Part shown: positions 24,440-36,999 of the stretch, in pieces | Layout of the letters: every line of letters starts with the position of its first letter | How positions within the stretch are numbered: the first letter of the stretch is position 1 | Source: Tenrec ecaudatus | Taxonomy: Eukaryota > Chordata > Mammalia > Afrosoricida > Tenrecidae | Direction: 5' to 3' | Length of the DNA stretch: 64,000 bases | Assembly: GCF_050624435.1 (NCBI RefSeq) | Contig: NC_134531.1 | Location: 253,408,812-253,472,811 of the forward strand | Translations under genes and position numbers: made by a program | Notes under the pieces: generated by a model | What the model was told of the DNA's origin: nothing | What the model saw: only the letters and a program-made list of their open reading frames with translations | Databases searched by the model: none

Positions 24440-24600
24440 AATTGCAAGTAACAGTGACCTCATGTGATAACGTAGAACTGACTCATAGTGGTTTTCGGAT
24501 GCAACCTCTGCAGGAGCAGATGGTAAGTCTTTCCCCCACAGAATCACTGTGTGAGCCCACACCACCAAGCTTTTCATTAGAAGTTGACCGCTTACCCTTT
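24440..24600 (-). repeat. AfroSINE
   Basis: Minus-strand landmarks in order: ACCTCATGTGATAACGTAG, AACTGACTCATAG, CTTTCCCCCACAGAATCAC and TTTCATTAGAAGTTGACCGC. Confidence 0.65.
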
Positions 24601-25680
24601 TGCCCCACCCAGTACATTAACACTACAACAGCACTTGCTGCATTCATAGATGTGACTCAATATCTCAGTGGCTTAATCCAATTAGACTTTTGTTTATCCT
24701 CATTGAAAGTATAAAATGAGCTCCTAACTGAAAGCTATTCCACATAAATTGGTGATTCAGTGTCCAAGACACTTTCCATCTTGTCACTCAGCCATGTTCC
24801 ACATAGGACTTCCTCCATTTGTCGTTGTTCTCACAGGCACCTAGTTGGAAAGGGCAGTTCATTGTGAATCCTAAATACTAAATGTTTATGAACCAGATCT
24901 GCAACAGACGTGGGCTGCAGCTGCTCCTAAACGGACTCCTTTAACTATAGTTACCTGAAATGGGACGCTATATGTCCAGAAAGAAAAGAAAACTAATTTG
25001 GTGACCAGCTAACAATTTCTCTTTCTACTCATCCTCCGGTTTTCATTTATTAGTTTTATCCCCTGTATCACAGACAGTATATTCTCAGGCTGTCCCAGCT
25101 GGAGTCAAACATAGCTCCAATCTAACTGCATTCAATGAGCAGCTGGTATCTCCAAGTAAGAATTGGCTGACTGTGGTATATCCTACAAAGCCATCTGTGG
25201 ATGTTCTTGATTTGAGTACTGAAATTATAAAATGTATTATTTTTGCCATGTGATACCTTGCACAATCCAATGCACAATTTTTGTAGGATGTATCAGCCAG
25301 TCTATGGAGCCACATGGACACTGCAAAGGTCTGATCAACATGGTATCATAACAAAGGGACCTGCTTGCTGTTAGATGTTTTGCAAAATATCCAGAAAATC
25401 AATTTTCCTATAAACAACAACAAAATGAAGAATTAGCATAGGCTGTGTACTGCATTCCATCTCAGGTGAATGTGAGTTGGGGCTGCTCCTCCTTCTTGAT
25501 GGATCCACTACAGCAGGAGCCACGTCTCTTGTACTAAAGAGTAAGTTGACATCATTTAATATGGGCACCACCTCTGGCAAAGAACTGCAACAGCAACTTC
25601 AAGTGGTTGCATTGTGGAAATATACCATTACTGTGCATGATATGCCTGATTTATGCAGACACTAGGATAGTGGTAAATAT
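24601..25680. other. Unrecognised stretch with short open frames
   Basis: No repeat family recognised. A plus-strand open stretch at about 25073-25250 reads through plausible protein sequence before a stop. See the entry at 23880. Confidence 0.3.
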
Positions 25681-25682
25681 TG

Positions 25683-25830
25683 TAGCTGTTGTAAGGTGCC
25701 ATTGGGTTGGTTCCAACTCATAGGTCTGTTTTGTACAACAGAATGAAACACTATGTGGTCCTGTGTCATCCTCACAATTGCTGTTATGTTTGCACCCATT
25801 CTTACAGCCATTGTCACACTATCTCAAAGG
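25683..25830 (-). mobile_element. RTE LINE 3' end, truncated
   Basis: Starts TGTTGTAAGGTGCCATTGG and includes TCCTGTGTCATCCTCACAATTG, the conserved minus-strand 3' end of the RTE family. Confidence 0.75.
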
Positions 25831-26111
25831 TGCATATGATGGATATTATTCCCTTTGCATACTCTGAGTCTCTAAAAGAACCAGTCCCTGACATTCCTCA
25901 CACACAAAAATGCGTGGCATGTCTTTCTGGGTTACAAAGCTTTCCAGGGAATGAACATGACCGACCCCACAGTTCTTGGGAGGAGGTCCAGCTGGACCGA
26001 GCTCTTAACTCTGAAAAAGAACAAGGGAATTTTCAAGTCCTTGAAACTGCAGGAAAACAACAATCTAGCGTCCCATTTATCTTGAGCGACACAACAGGAA
26101 TTGGATTGTTC

Positions 26112-26194
26112 AAAGGGTCAACAGTTTAAAATCACCAGCAGATCCACAGAAGAAAATTAAGTTTTCTGCTACCATGATGATTTTCAATTTCAGA
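26112..26194 (+). repeat. AfroSINE fragment
   Basis: Middle portion (TTTAAAATCACCAGCAGATCC, then an AAGTTTTCTGCTACC block), inserted next to the second OR pseudogene. Confidence 0.5.
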
Positions 26195-26965
26195 AATCCA
26201 CAGTGAATACATCTTATCCTGATCTGAAATTGGGGCAATAACCTGGATGCAAATACATGAAGATAAAACAAGAAAATAAAAGCAAGTGTACAATGCACAT
26301 GAAGAATATTTTGCTTTTACTTTTTATCAATTTAAAAATTTGTTTAACTTTTACTATAAATTGGGTGGAAGTTTACAGAGAAAATCTGTTTCCATTCACA
26401 ATTTATAAACACTTTGTTTAATGCCATTAATTGCAATCCCCACAAATTAAGAACACCTATCTCACTTCTTGTGTTCCCTAAGTCCATTCTATCCCTACTT
26501 AATTTTGCCGATTTCTTTTTCATTGTGGCAAACAATATCAGTGAGAGACGGTGGCATCTTATTCGTACAAATATGGGGAATATAAAAGCTGCCAGTGCCT
26601 TATTAGTTGAGTCAGTACAAGAAATCCTATAGAGTCGTAAACTTCATAATATAAATTATTTATTGTATTTGTATATCTACTGAGAAAAAAACCCACAGTA
26701 CATTAATAGTTGACTCAGTTCAGGACATTTTATAGACTAGTACATTTCAAAATATAAATGATTTATTAAAATGAACCTACAAAAGGTTAAGGTATCCAAC
26801 ATAAATCAAGAAAAGAAATGCAAGACATCACTAATATCTGGAGTGTTTACCAGATGAGTTCAAAGTCTGCTGAGCAGTACCACCAGATACAGCAAGGAAT
26901 TTCATAGGAAAGCAAAGCATTCTGAGGCTTTAACTACCAGGAGGAGACAGTCTGTCTTTGTGTTG
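26195..26965 (-). pseudogene. Decayed OR pseudogene with an internal duplication
   Basis: A 21-base run, including GAATACATCTTATCCTGAT near 26200, is shared with the gene at 50735-51658. Further blocks at about 26220-26320 and 26520-26965 match successive minus-strand OR segments. The last of these corresponds to the TM3 coding block (ACTACCAGGAG). About 26330-26500 does not match and looks inserted. A TM5-side segment appears twice, at about 26588-26660 and 26692-26765. The 5' half of the gene is absent because an RTE LINE 3' end begins at about 26966. No usable frame. Confidence 0.7.
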
Positions 26966-27375
26966 TTTGTTGCCAAGGTGTCTGTTCCAACTCATAGTGA
27001 CCCTACATAAAACAGAACGAAATACTCCCAGGTCCTGCACCATCTCCATAATTATGTTAATATTTGAGCCCATTGTTGCAGCCACTGTGTTAATTCATCA
27101 CATCAGGGATCTTCCGGTTTTTTCTGACCCTCTACTTTACCAAGCATAAGGTCCTTCTTGACCTATAGCACATGGCACGAGCATTGCCACCTTTGCTTCT
27201 AAAAATATTCTGACTGTGTTTCTTCCCAGACAGAACTGTTCGTCCTGTTCGCAATGGTATACTCAGTATTCATTACCAATATCAAAATTCAAATGCACCA
27301 ATAACTCATTGTCCAGCTCCCACATCCATATCAGCTGGTCAAAAATGCCGGGGCTTCTACAAGGGCACCTTTGTG
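26966..27375 (-). mobile_element. RTE LINE 3' fragment
   Basis: TTTGTTGCCAAGGTGTCTG start, then AACTCATAGTGACCCTACATA, GTCCTGCACCATCTCC and CTCTACTTTACCAAGCATAAG in the family order. It truncates the second OR pseudogene. Confidence 0.8.
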
Positions 27376-27690
27376 GGTCCTTTTTTGATTATTTGTTTTA
27401 GGTCTTCATTTTTGTATGTTTTCTTGCATATGACCATGGTGTGTGGGTTTATGAAGAAAGTAATTGAATAATAATTGAAGTAATGGAAATAATAAGAAAT
27501 TGAATAATAATTCTGTGGGGCACAAAAGGGAGGGTGGGGGAAATGGAGAATCAATACCAGAGGGTACAGATGGAAGAAAGCATTCCAAGTTGATTGTAGT
27601 GGTGATTGCACAATCTTTCTTAATATGATTGAACTACTGAATTTATAATGTATTAATTATAGCCTACTAAAATGAATTTAAATGAATATA
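27376..27690 (+). mobile_element. Poly(A)-ended retroelement fragment
   Basis: Shares GTTGATTGTAGTGGTGATTGC and TATGATTGAACTACTGAATT with the insertion in the first OR pseudogene, ending in an AATGAATTTAAA-like tail. Confidence 0.5.
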
Positions 27691-27809
27691 TAGGAAGAAT
27701 TTGGAAGAACAAATGAATAAGAATACTCAAAAATATGTTTAAAAGGGAAAAATTGGTAGGAAGAGGAATCAGAGATTATTTCTAACATCTAATGCTTAAG
27801 TACACAGTT

Positions 27810-27990
27810 AGGATCCCTGGTGGTGTATTGGCTACAAGGTGCATGGTTAGGAGTTAGAAACCAACCACCACTCTATGGGAGAGTGACTGCGTTTTTATTC
27901 CTTTAATCAGTTACAGCCTTGGAAACCCCCAAGTGGTCACTAAGAGTCAGCACTGACTCGATGTCAGTGGGTTGGGTTTGGTAAATACAC
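27810..27990 (+). repeat. AfroSINE
   Basis: Head TCCCTGGTGGTGTATTGGC, middle AGTTACAGCCTTGGAAACC, and tail ACTCGATGTCAGTGGGTTGG. Near full length. Confidence 0.8.
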
Positions 27991-28139
27991 TGTAATGTAA
28001 AACCAATACAGTAAAACAACAACAAAAATTATCTATAACCTTGTGAAAATGGGGATTCCAAAACAATTATGCTATTGTGGAACCTTTTCTTCACAAATTT
28101 ATTGCATCATATAAAAAAGTAAAAGACCTCAATCAAAGA

Positions 28140-28560
28140 AAAATGTAGGATGGTAAAATGTTACAATAAACTTAAAGTGAATCCAAAGAGAGATCTAATG
28201 ACAAGGTGTTTCATCTCAGTCTAAGTACAGCTGCTAAGAAGCACATCACTGTGCCTTTTGATGGGTATTAGCTCTGCTCACATCACTAGTCTCAGGACAG
28301 CGTGAATTCACAGGGCACTCAATCCACACAGGGACCCTGCAAAGGTATTCGGGGCTTCCACTCTCATGTACAGTTTTCCACAAACTAAGTATTTAGAATT
28401 TAGGCATTCCCTCCTCCAGGTTTGGATCTTATTGGTTACAATCTTTGGATCACATGAGCTTGTGTGCTTCTTCCATACAGATTTAGCTTAATTAGATCAT
28501 TGCTTGTTTGAGATAAAAATTTAGGACCTCTGGTGGTATTTGGCCCACAGAATCAAAATC
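28140..28560 (-). mobile_element. Old L1 3' UTR fragment
   Basis: Related to the block at 40150-41125: TGTTTCATCTCAGTCTAAG, AATCTTTGGATCACATGAG and TGTGTGCTTCTTCCATACAG occur in the same order. Confidence 0.5.
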
Positions 28561-28649
28561 TTTGCCTAGAAAATGAAATACAGATAAATATCTTTCTGAC
28601 ATGCTCTGATTTCAGATAAGATCTAGCTGATGTCAGCAATTAAATTTTT

Positions 28650-30749
28650 TCTTTTTTTAAAGATCATTCTATTGAGGACGCTTATAACTCTTGTTACAAT
28701 CCGTAATCAATTGTATCAGAAATATTTGTACATATGTTGCCATCGTTCTTTTCTAGATATTTACTTTCTATTGAGCCCTTGGTATCAGCTTCTCTTTTTC
28801 CCTCTCTCCCCCTCCCCTCATGGCCCCTTGATAGATTATGAATTATAATTATCATATCTCATAACCTTTCCCCATGGTTTATATTGTTCTTCCCCCTGGG
28901 GTAGGGTGTGTGGTTATGTGCCACTCATTAGGATTGGTTCCGCCTTCCTCCCCTCCTCCCCTTCACCTCTCCCTACATTTTGGTATCACTATTCCCATTC
29001 CTGTTCCTGGATTCCATGTGTCGTGAGCTTTATCTCTTATCTATACCTGTGTACATGCTCCATTCCAGTCCAGCATCACTAGGGTCAAGGCAGTAGTGTG
29101 GGGGTAGGGGGAGAGGGAGGGAGGAAGCCTCAAGGAACCAGAGGAATATTGTGTGATCCATGGGTGCTCTGCTGCACCCTGGTTCACTCATCCCTTTCCT
29201 GCGACCCCTCTCTGAGGGGATGTACCATTGTGTACAGATGGGCTTTGGGTCTCTGCTCTGACTCCCCTCATTCTCAACAATGTGTTTTTGTTTCTTTGTT
29301 GTTAATAAAGAATCTTCTGATGCCTGTTACCGGTCCCAATGACATCTCATGATCACACCGGCTGGTGTGCTTCGTCCATGTGGGCTTGTAGCTTCACTGC
29401 TGGATGGCCGCTTGTTTAACTTCAAGTCTTTATGATCCAGACACCGTATCTTTTAATAGCCAGGAACCATCCACTTTCTTCACTACATTTGCTTATGCAT
29501 CCATTTTGTCTTCAGCAATTGTGACGGGTGGAAAATGTCAGTTTGTTAGAACAAACTGTTCTTGTATTGAGGGAGGGTATGAGCTGAGGTCCAAGGTTCA
29601 TCCACAGCCTCAGTGTATTGCCTTATAAATATATATACATAGGCCAATATTTCTATGTTTATGGAGTAATGTATTTACATAAGTACCCATGTCTGATCAC
29701 ACCTCCCAATTCTGTGGAGACATAACCCACACTCTCGCCCTGGTGGGCTAGTGCCCTGCTCCCCGCCATGCTATCATCTGTTTCTACCCCTTTTTCCTCC
29801 CTCCTCCTTCCCCCCTTTCCCCTTGTTTGTGTTGGGTTCACATGTACCTCACTGGGTTTGATCTGACCCCACCCCAACTGCCTGTGCCTCTACCTGTGTG
29901 TTGTGAGATAAATATCTTTTCTTCTATACCTACTGTGCTGATTATACTTACCTCAGGGGACTCATGTATACTTGTCCGTTTGTAATTGACTGACCTCGCT
30001 TAGCATAATTGCCTTAGGCTCTTCCCATGAAATCATATGTTTCATGTGATCATCTGTGCTTTTTGGTGATACCTAATACTCCTCTGTGTGTATGTGCCAG
30101 AGTTTACTAATCCAGTCGTCTATTGATGGAAATTTAGGTTGGTTCCAATTCTTGATGATTGTGAATTGCACTGCAATAAACATCGGAATGCAGAAAACTG
30201 GTTGTGTTTTATTTCTGGCCTCCTCTGGGTATATGCACAATAGATGGATAGCTGGGTCATAAGGTAGATCAATTTCCTTTTTCTTTAAACATCACCAGAT
30301 TGCTTTCCACAGGGCCTGTATATATCTACATGACCACCAGCAGTGGAGGAGAGTTCCTATCTCACCACATCTCCTCCAACATTTGTTGTTCTCTGATTTT
30401 CTGATTTTGGCTATCCTCAAGGGTGTTAGATGGTCTCTCATGGTTTTTAAATTTTGAATTTCTCTGATGACTAATGATCAGGAGCACTTTCTCATGTGTT
30501 TATTGGCCATACGGGCCTCCTCCCTAGTGAAACTTCTTTCAGTGCTTTTGCCCACTTCCTCAGGGGGTTAACTGTTTTCCTCTTTTTTTGCAGGCCAGGA
30601 GGGTATTGTAGATTTTTGTAATAAGCCCTTTGTCTGCTGTGTCATTGCTAAAAATCCTCTCCCAGTCTGTGGATTGCCTTATTATACTCTTGGTGAAGTC
30701 TTTCAACATGCACAGGTGTTGTATTCTTAGTAAATCCCACTTGTTGATT

Positions 30750-30795
<46 letters not shown>

Positions 30796-31300
30796 CCTTC
30801 CTGATTGCAGTTAGCCTATGTATTCACTAGACCAAGGTTCTTAGGTTTGTCCCAATTCCTTTATTGATGGTCCTGATAGTTTGGGGTTTTACTACTACGT
30901 CTATGAACCACCTTGAGTTTGTTCTTGTGCATGGGGTAAGATAAACATCTTGTTTCATTTTTCTACACTTGGATATCCATTGTTTCTAGCACCACTTGCT
31001 AAGGAGAGTATCCGCCTCCCACTTAATGTTTTGGGGCCCTTATTAGTTGTCTATATGCTGATGGTTTTATTTCTGGATATTTTCGTTCGTTTCCATTGGT
31101 CTGAGTATCTGTAATTATGCAAATACCATGCTGTTTGGACCACTGTGACTGTGTAGTAAGTGATAGAATCAGGTAAAGCGAGCCCTCTGACTTTGTCCTT
31201 CTTCTTGAGTTCTCTGCTAATTCTGGGCTTCTTCCCTCTCCATATGAAATTGGTGGTCAGTTTTTCCAATTCTTTGAAGAGACAGTTATATTTCTTATAC
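28650..31300 (-). mobile_element. L1 LINE, 5'-truncated (ORF2 C-terminus plus 3' UTR)
   Basis: Continuous minus-strand element. The tail starts at about 28655, the 3' UTR (single about 240-bp unit) runs to about 29990, then ORF2 coding sequence runs to about 31300, where a TTNFIWRGKKPRI-like peptide is readable. A TG microsatellite of about 43 bp (30752-30794) lies inside ORF2. Frames are broken. Confidence 0.85.
30752..30794. repeat. (TG)n microsatellite
   Basis: Uninterrupted GT dinucleotide run of about 43 bases, within L1 ORF2 sequence. Confidence 0.95.
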
Positions 31301-31329
31301 AACATCCTCACCTGAATCCATTGTGAATT

Positions 31330-31584
31330 TCTTACAACCCATTGAAGAGTACTGCTGCCATCATTCCTAAATTATCTTCAGCAACGTTTTGCTTGCATGT
31401 GAGATTAATGATATTTTTCAATAATTTCCACATTCTATTGGGCAATTTTTCTTCGGAATGGGCACAAATATGAGTCTCTTCTAGTTGGTTGACCAGGTAA
31501 CTATCTTACAAATTTCTTGGCATAGAAAAATTAATATTTCTAATGTTCCATGTTCAACCATGTTGAAACATTTCAAATGGTTGG
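31330..31584 (-). mobile_element. RTE LINE fragment
   Basis: TTTTGCTTGCATGTGAGATTA, ATTTCCACATTCTATTGGG and CAAATTTCTTGGCATAGA match the RTE coding region. It abuts the third OR pseudogene. Confidence 0.75.
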
Positions 31585-32098
31585 ACTGGTACCAAAATAA
31601 TAATAAAATTTGGTCATGCTTTCAAGAAGGAATATTGGTTTATTCTTGCTAAGTAAATGACTAGCATCCTGGGAGGCATAGAGAATGAAATGTAAGCATT
31701 TTCACAGGAAAAAGTACATACGACTGTATCCTTCCAGATGAGAACAAGCAGTCAAAGGCTCCCTCCATGGTGATGAGGTAAGTTTCCAGCAACACTGGGA
31801 CAAGGGGGGACAATCGCACTAGATCAGCTGTTCTCAACCTTCCTAATGCTACAACTATTTAATACAGTTCCTCATGTTGTGGTGAACCCCAACCATAAAA
31901 TTATTTTCATTGCTACTTCATAACTTTAATTTTGCTTCTGTTATGAGTCGGGAAACCCCTGTGAAAGGGTCTTGGACTCCCAAAGGGGTCACAACCCACA
32001 GGTGGAGAACCACTGCTCTAGCTGATCTGTGAGAACAAACGCTGTCATTTGTATCTATTATTATCATCTGTCTTTATCATATCCACCCATGCTGATCA
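31585..32098 (-). pseudogene. 5'-half OR pseudogene interrupted by a SPIN element
   Basis: Minus-strand similarity to the N-terminal to TM3 part of the intact OR genes: about 31590-31816 (including ACTAGCATCCTGGGAG, the TM2/TM3 boundary block) and 32024-32098. The two parts are separated by a 191-bp SPIN element. The gene is truncated at TM3, where an RTE LINE fragment abuts at about 31585. The acceptor-like CAG|TGATCAGC block survives at 32098, and an ATG lies 18 nt downstream as in the intact genes. Frameshifts occur throughout. Confidence 0.75.
31825..32015 (+). mobile_element. SPIN-type hAT MITE, copy 1
   Basis: 191 bp with terminal inverted repeats reading CAGCTGTTCTCAACCTT at the left and ending GGAGAACCACTG. 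It is flanked by imperfect 8-bp duplications CACTAGAT and CTCTAGCT with central TA, as for Buster-type hAT elements. The internal AACCATAAAATTATTTTC block matches my recollection of SPIN. Non-autonomous: there is no transposase. Confidence 0.85.
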
Positions 32099-32538
32099 CT
32101 GCAGTGAAAGAATTGAAAGGAAAACACAAATCGCTGTTGGTATTTTTAATTTTTATTTGTTGCTAAAGTTGAATTGCTATATTCTTTTGTTCCAAATGCC
32201 CTTAAATCAGCAAATTTTTGGAAACAGTTGTTGTCACTCAAACAATAGTATGCCTCTTTTTCAACCATTGTACTGTTTGTACTCATTTTTATTTCTTACA
32301 GTAATGAATTACAATATGCATATTGATTTTACATCAAAACGAAATATTTTACTCACCTCATCATGGTTGAAGTTTTACTCAGAATATACAACATTCTCTT
32401 TGTTGGATTTGAGGAATTAAAAAAATTAAAAGAAAGAAATTTGTTTGCAAGAATATAGATACCACTGTAAACGCTATGCTAAGCAAACATGTTCTTTAAT
32501 TTGCAGACAATAATTGTATGTAAAACAGAAAATATATG

Positions 32539-34472
32539 GCCAGCGCCACTATGAAACATAACAACCCTCAATGACCCATAGCCCTACGGGGGACAACACT
32601 GGATACACAGTGTAGGGAGTGTACCCGATATGATCCCATCATGCCGAGGAAAAAGACTAAGGGCAAGCAACAGAACAGCAAGAATAGAGCAACGAAGTCC
32701 CCAGGAATACCAAAAATAGATTTTGGGGCCTGGGCTTGGCACCCTATCAGACTCGACCAGAAAACACTCCTAAAGGCCAGCAAACCGTCCTTGAATCAAC
32801 TACATGCTTTTCTTTTGGTTGTTGTTGTGGTTTTGCTCTGTCTTGTTTTTGTGCATGTTTTGATCTCTGAAGGTCTTACTAAATAAGATAGGCTAGATGG
32901 ACAATCTGGAGGAAAAAACAACAGAACTGACAGTTCCGGGGGTACATGGGAGAGGGACTGGTGGGGGGAAAGGAAGTGGTGTTAACAAACCCAGGGACAA
33001 GGGAAAAACAAGTGATCAAAAGCGGTGGGGAGGAATGGGGAGGAGGCCTGGTAGGACATGATCAAGGGTAATGTAACTAAGAGGAATTACTGAAACCCAA
33101 ATGAAGGCTGAACATGATAGTGAGACAAGAGGAAAGCAAAAGAAAATAGAGGAAAGAGCTAGGAAGCAAAGTGAATTTATAGAGGTCTAAATAAAGGCCT
33201 GTACATATGTAAATATATTTATATATGAGGATAGGAAAATAGATTTATGTGCATATATTTATAGGTTTAGTATTAACATAGCAGGACATTGGAAAGTACT
33301 CCCTCAATGCAAGAATACTTTGTTCTATAAAACTGACATTCCATGATGCTCACTTTCCCGACACAATCACTGAAGACAAAGTGGGTGTACAAGCAAATGT
33401 GGTGAAGAAAGCTGATGAAGCCCAGCTATCAAAAGATACAGTGTCTATGGTCTTAAAGACATGAAGGTAAACAAGTGGCCATCTAGCTCAGAAGCAACAA
33501 AGCCCACATGGAAGAAGCACACCAGCCTGTGTGATCATGAGGTACCAAAGGGATCAGTGATCAGGCATCAAAGATCAAAAACTCATATCATTGTTTGCTC
33601 ACCTTTCAGACACGGTGGCTAAAGACAAATGGGTGCATAAGCAAATGTAGTGAAGAAAGCTGAAGGTGCCTGCCTATCAAAAGATATAGCGTCTGGGGTC
33701 TTAAAGGCTTGATGGTAAACAAGTGGCCATGTAGCTCAGAAGCAACAAAGCCCACATGGAAGAAACACACCAGCCTGTGTGATCACGAGGTGTCAAAGGT
33801 ATCAGGAATCAAAGAGCAAAAAAAATCATATCATTGTGAATAAGGGGGAGGTAGAGTGGGGACCCAAAGCCCATTTGACGGCAACTGGACAGCCCCTTAC
33901 AGAAGGGTCATGGGGAGGAGACGAGCCACTCAGGGTGCAGTGTAGCAACAATGAAACATACAACTTTCCTCCAGTTCCTAAATGCTTCCTCCACACCCAC
34001 TATCATGATCCCAATTCTACCTTACAAATCTGGTTTGACCAGAGGATGTACACTGGTACAAGGAGGAACTGGAAACACAGGGAATCCAGGATGGATGAGC
34101 CCTCCAGGACCAGTGGTGAGAATGGCCATACTGGGAGGGTGGAGGGAGGGTGGGGTAGAGAGGGGGAACAGATTACAAGAATCTACATATAACCTGTTTC
34201 CTAGGGGACGGACAACAGAAAAGTGGATGAAGGGAGACGATGGAAAGTGTAAGATATGACAAAATAATAATTTATAAATTATCAAGGGTTCATGGGGTGG
34301 GGAGGGTTGGGGAAAAACGAGGAGCTAATGCTAAGGGCTTACATGGAGACAAAATGTTTTGAGAATGATGAGGCTAACGAATGTACAAATGTGCTTTATA
34401 CAATGGATACATGTATGGATTATGATAAGCGTTGTATTAGCCCCCAATAAAATTATTTTTAAGTAGAAAATT
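32539..34472 (+). mobile_element. L1 3' UTR insertion, about 1.9 kb
   Basis: Ends CCCCCAATAAAATTATTTTT and is flanked by the 10-bp duplication AAAATATATG at 32529-32538 and 34473-34482. Two about 240-bp tandem units at about 33345-33580 and 33590-33825. No ORF2 part. Confidence 0.85.
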
Positions 34473-34482
34473 AAAATATATG

Positions 34483-35103
34483 TATTATATGATAATTTTA
34501 TATTCATTTGATTTAGTTCTCCTTTAGCTTTTAACATTGTCAATGCATTATTAACCATCATATTGTTTAAAATTTAATGAAATATAGTCATACTGAGTAT
34601 GTTTGACTTAGTTTTATAGTCATCTTTAATGTTTGACAAGTATTAGAGAACTTATTTAACCTCTCTGTAGATTAATTGTAAATTAAGCACATTAGGTTCT
34701 CAGGGAAAATTGCTGAGGTAAAATTTTTAAGTTCAATAAAATTAGTATTGCTTATGCATATTCGTCCACAGTCAATCATGTTCAATTACATTCTTTTAAT
34801 TGTAAATATAATTCTTTAGTCAATAAGACTAATTAAGTGAGTAATTTATTCATCTCCTCCATTTCAGAGATGTGTATGGAATTAATGTTGACCAGTTATC
34901 TAATATTAATATTTTCTAAAAATTCACTTTTTCAATAATGTCATTTCGTAACTTTACAAATTAGACCTCAGAGTTTTCTAAAAGGTACTGAAATATGTGC
35001 TGTGTTATCAATTTTTAAAAATACATTGACAGTCAGTTTCATGCTTTATATCCTTAACAATAAAATAAAACAACTTCTATTGGGGAGAAGATTGTAGTTG
35101 CAG

Positions 35104-35142
<39 letters not shown>

Positions 35143-35212
35143 AGTTCTTACAGTATATCCAAGTCTAGACAATTTCCAAAGCATTGGAAAAGAATTATAT
35201 TTTCAATCCTTC

Positions 35213-35253
<41 letters not shown>

Positions 35254-35454
35254 TATGTATGTATTTTAAAGTTGAGATATTTAGCCATTTTCTCTACCTT
35301 TAAACCCTCTTAAATGGACATAAATATATTGTTTAAATAATCCATAGTAGTATAAAAAATGAAAAATAGTCACTAATAAGCTACCATTTTTTAGTAATTT
35401 CTGAAACTTAGAAATCACAATCAATGAGGTGAAAACAAGAGCATTTGGGAATCA
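34483..35454. other. AT-rich stretch with microsatellites
   Basis: No gene recognised. Contains a (TA)n(GA)n run at 35104-35142 and a (TA)n run at about 35215-35265. Confidence 0.6.
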
Positions 35455-36665
35455 TAAGGTTGTTAGGTGACATCAAATCAATTCTGACTCATAGCAATCC
35501 TCTGTACAATCTGGCACACAACTTTCCCAATTTGAGATCATACAATATTCCCTTATTTAGTTCAAAGGACTGCTCATGAGAATAATTAAGTGTTCTGAAA
35601 TTCCAAGTTTTCATAATGTTACCTAAATTTTTTATTACCCTCATAGTGTAATTCCTTAGCATAGTCAATAAAACAGAGGTAAACATCTTTCTGGTATTCT
35701 CTACTTTCAGTCAAAGGCCTCTTGACATCAGCAGCAATAATTCTTGCTCCAGTCTGGACAGAGCAGGGAATGAACACTGGTGCAGATAGGAGCTGGAGGC
35801 ACAGGGAATCCAGGGCGGATGATACCTTCAGGACCAGGGGTGTGAGGGGCAATACTGGGAGGGTAGAGGATGAGTGGGTTGGAAAGAGGGAACCAATTAC
35901 AAGGATCTACATGTGACCTCCTCCCTGGGGAGTGGACAACAGAAAAGGGGTGAAGGGAGAAGCTGGACAGGGCAAGATATGACAAAATAATTTATAAATT
36001 ATCAAGGGCTCAAGAGGGAAGGGGGAGCGGGGAGGGAGGGGGAAAAAGAGGACTTGATGTAAAGGGCTTAAGTGGAGAGCAAATGCTTTGAAAAATAATT
36101 AGGGCAAAGAATGTACAGATGTGCTTTATTCAATTGATGTATGTATGGATTGTGATAAGAGTTGAATGAGTCCCTAATAAAATGTTTTTAAAATTATTGC
36201 TCCACATCTTTTTCTGAATGGGTCTTAAATTTCTGGTACCTTGATGCTATAAACATTATTCAGCTAATTTCAGCAAAATCTTGCCATTGGATGATGTTAG
36301 TAATACTGCTCAAGAATACCTGGATTCTGTTGGATTACATTTCTTTGGAACGGGTACAAATTGACTTCTGCTCAGCTGTCCAGGTAGATAACATCCAAAT
36401 TTCTGGGTGAAGAAAAGAGAACCTATCCCACATTGGGATCATTCATTGAAACATCTCAATTGGTAGTCCATCAACTCTCGTAGCCATGATTTCCCCCAAA
36501 GTCAGTGCAGCTCAGACTTTTTCACTCAATACTATTCATTTTTGATCATTTGTTATCGCTTGAATTAGCTGAATGTCGACCAATTCTTTTTAGTACCGTG
36601 ACTGTATTCGTCCGTCTTTCTTTGATGCTTCATGCATCAGTTGTATTTGAACACAGCTGGTGAAA
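35455..36665 (-). mobile_element. RTE LINE, split by an L1 3' end
   Basis: RTE 3' end GTTGTTAGGTGACATC at about 35458, RT-coding sequence to about 35750, an L1 insertion, then collinear RTE sequence at 36194-36665. Confidence 0.8.
35751..36193 (+). mobile_element. L1 3' end insertion
   Basis: Ends CCCTAATAAAATGTTTTTA. Flanked by AATTCTTGCTCCA and AATTATTGCTCCA (12 of 13 identical), showing retrotransposition into the RTE element. Confidence 0.85.
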
Positions 36666-36849
36666 AAAAAAGAAAAAACTGCAAAAAAATTTTATAAGAT
36701 AAAGTCACACTATTCTGCACACATCCCTCCAGGACTCCATGATCAACAGAGGCAAATTACTAAAGTTGGAAACAGTTGTACCAAAGAGCAGCAGAAATGA
36801 TTAAATCAAGCACAAATTAGACAAGTCACTACAGAAGAAAGTGACTGAA

Positions 36850-36960
36850 ATGGTGCTGTGTGCTATGAAGACAATGCTGACTCAGAGTGACCCCATGTGA
36901 CAAAGTAGAACTGTCCCATAGGATTTCCTAAACTATATTCTTTATGGGTTAAAAGTGATC
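36850..36960 (-). repeat. AfroSINE fragment
   Basis: TGCTGACTCAGAGTGACCCC, AGTAGAACTGTCCCATAGG and TTTATGGGTTAAAAGTGATCC follow the minus-strand SINE order. Confidence 0.5.
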
Positions 36961-36999
36961 CATTGAGACTTTCACACTGCTGTCACACTGATCACATCA

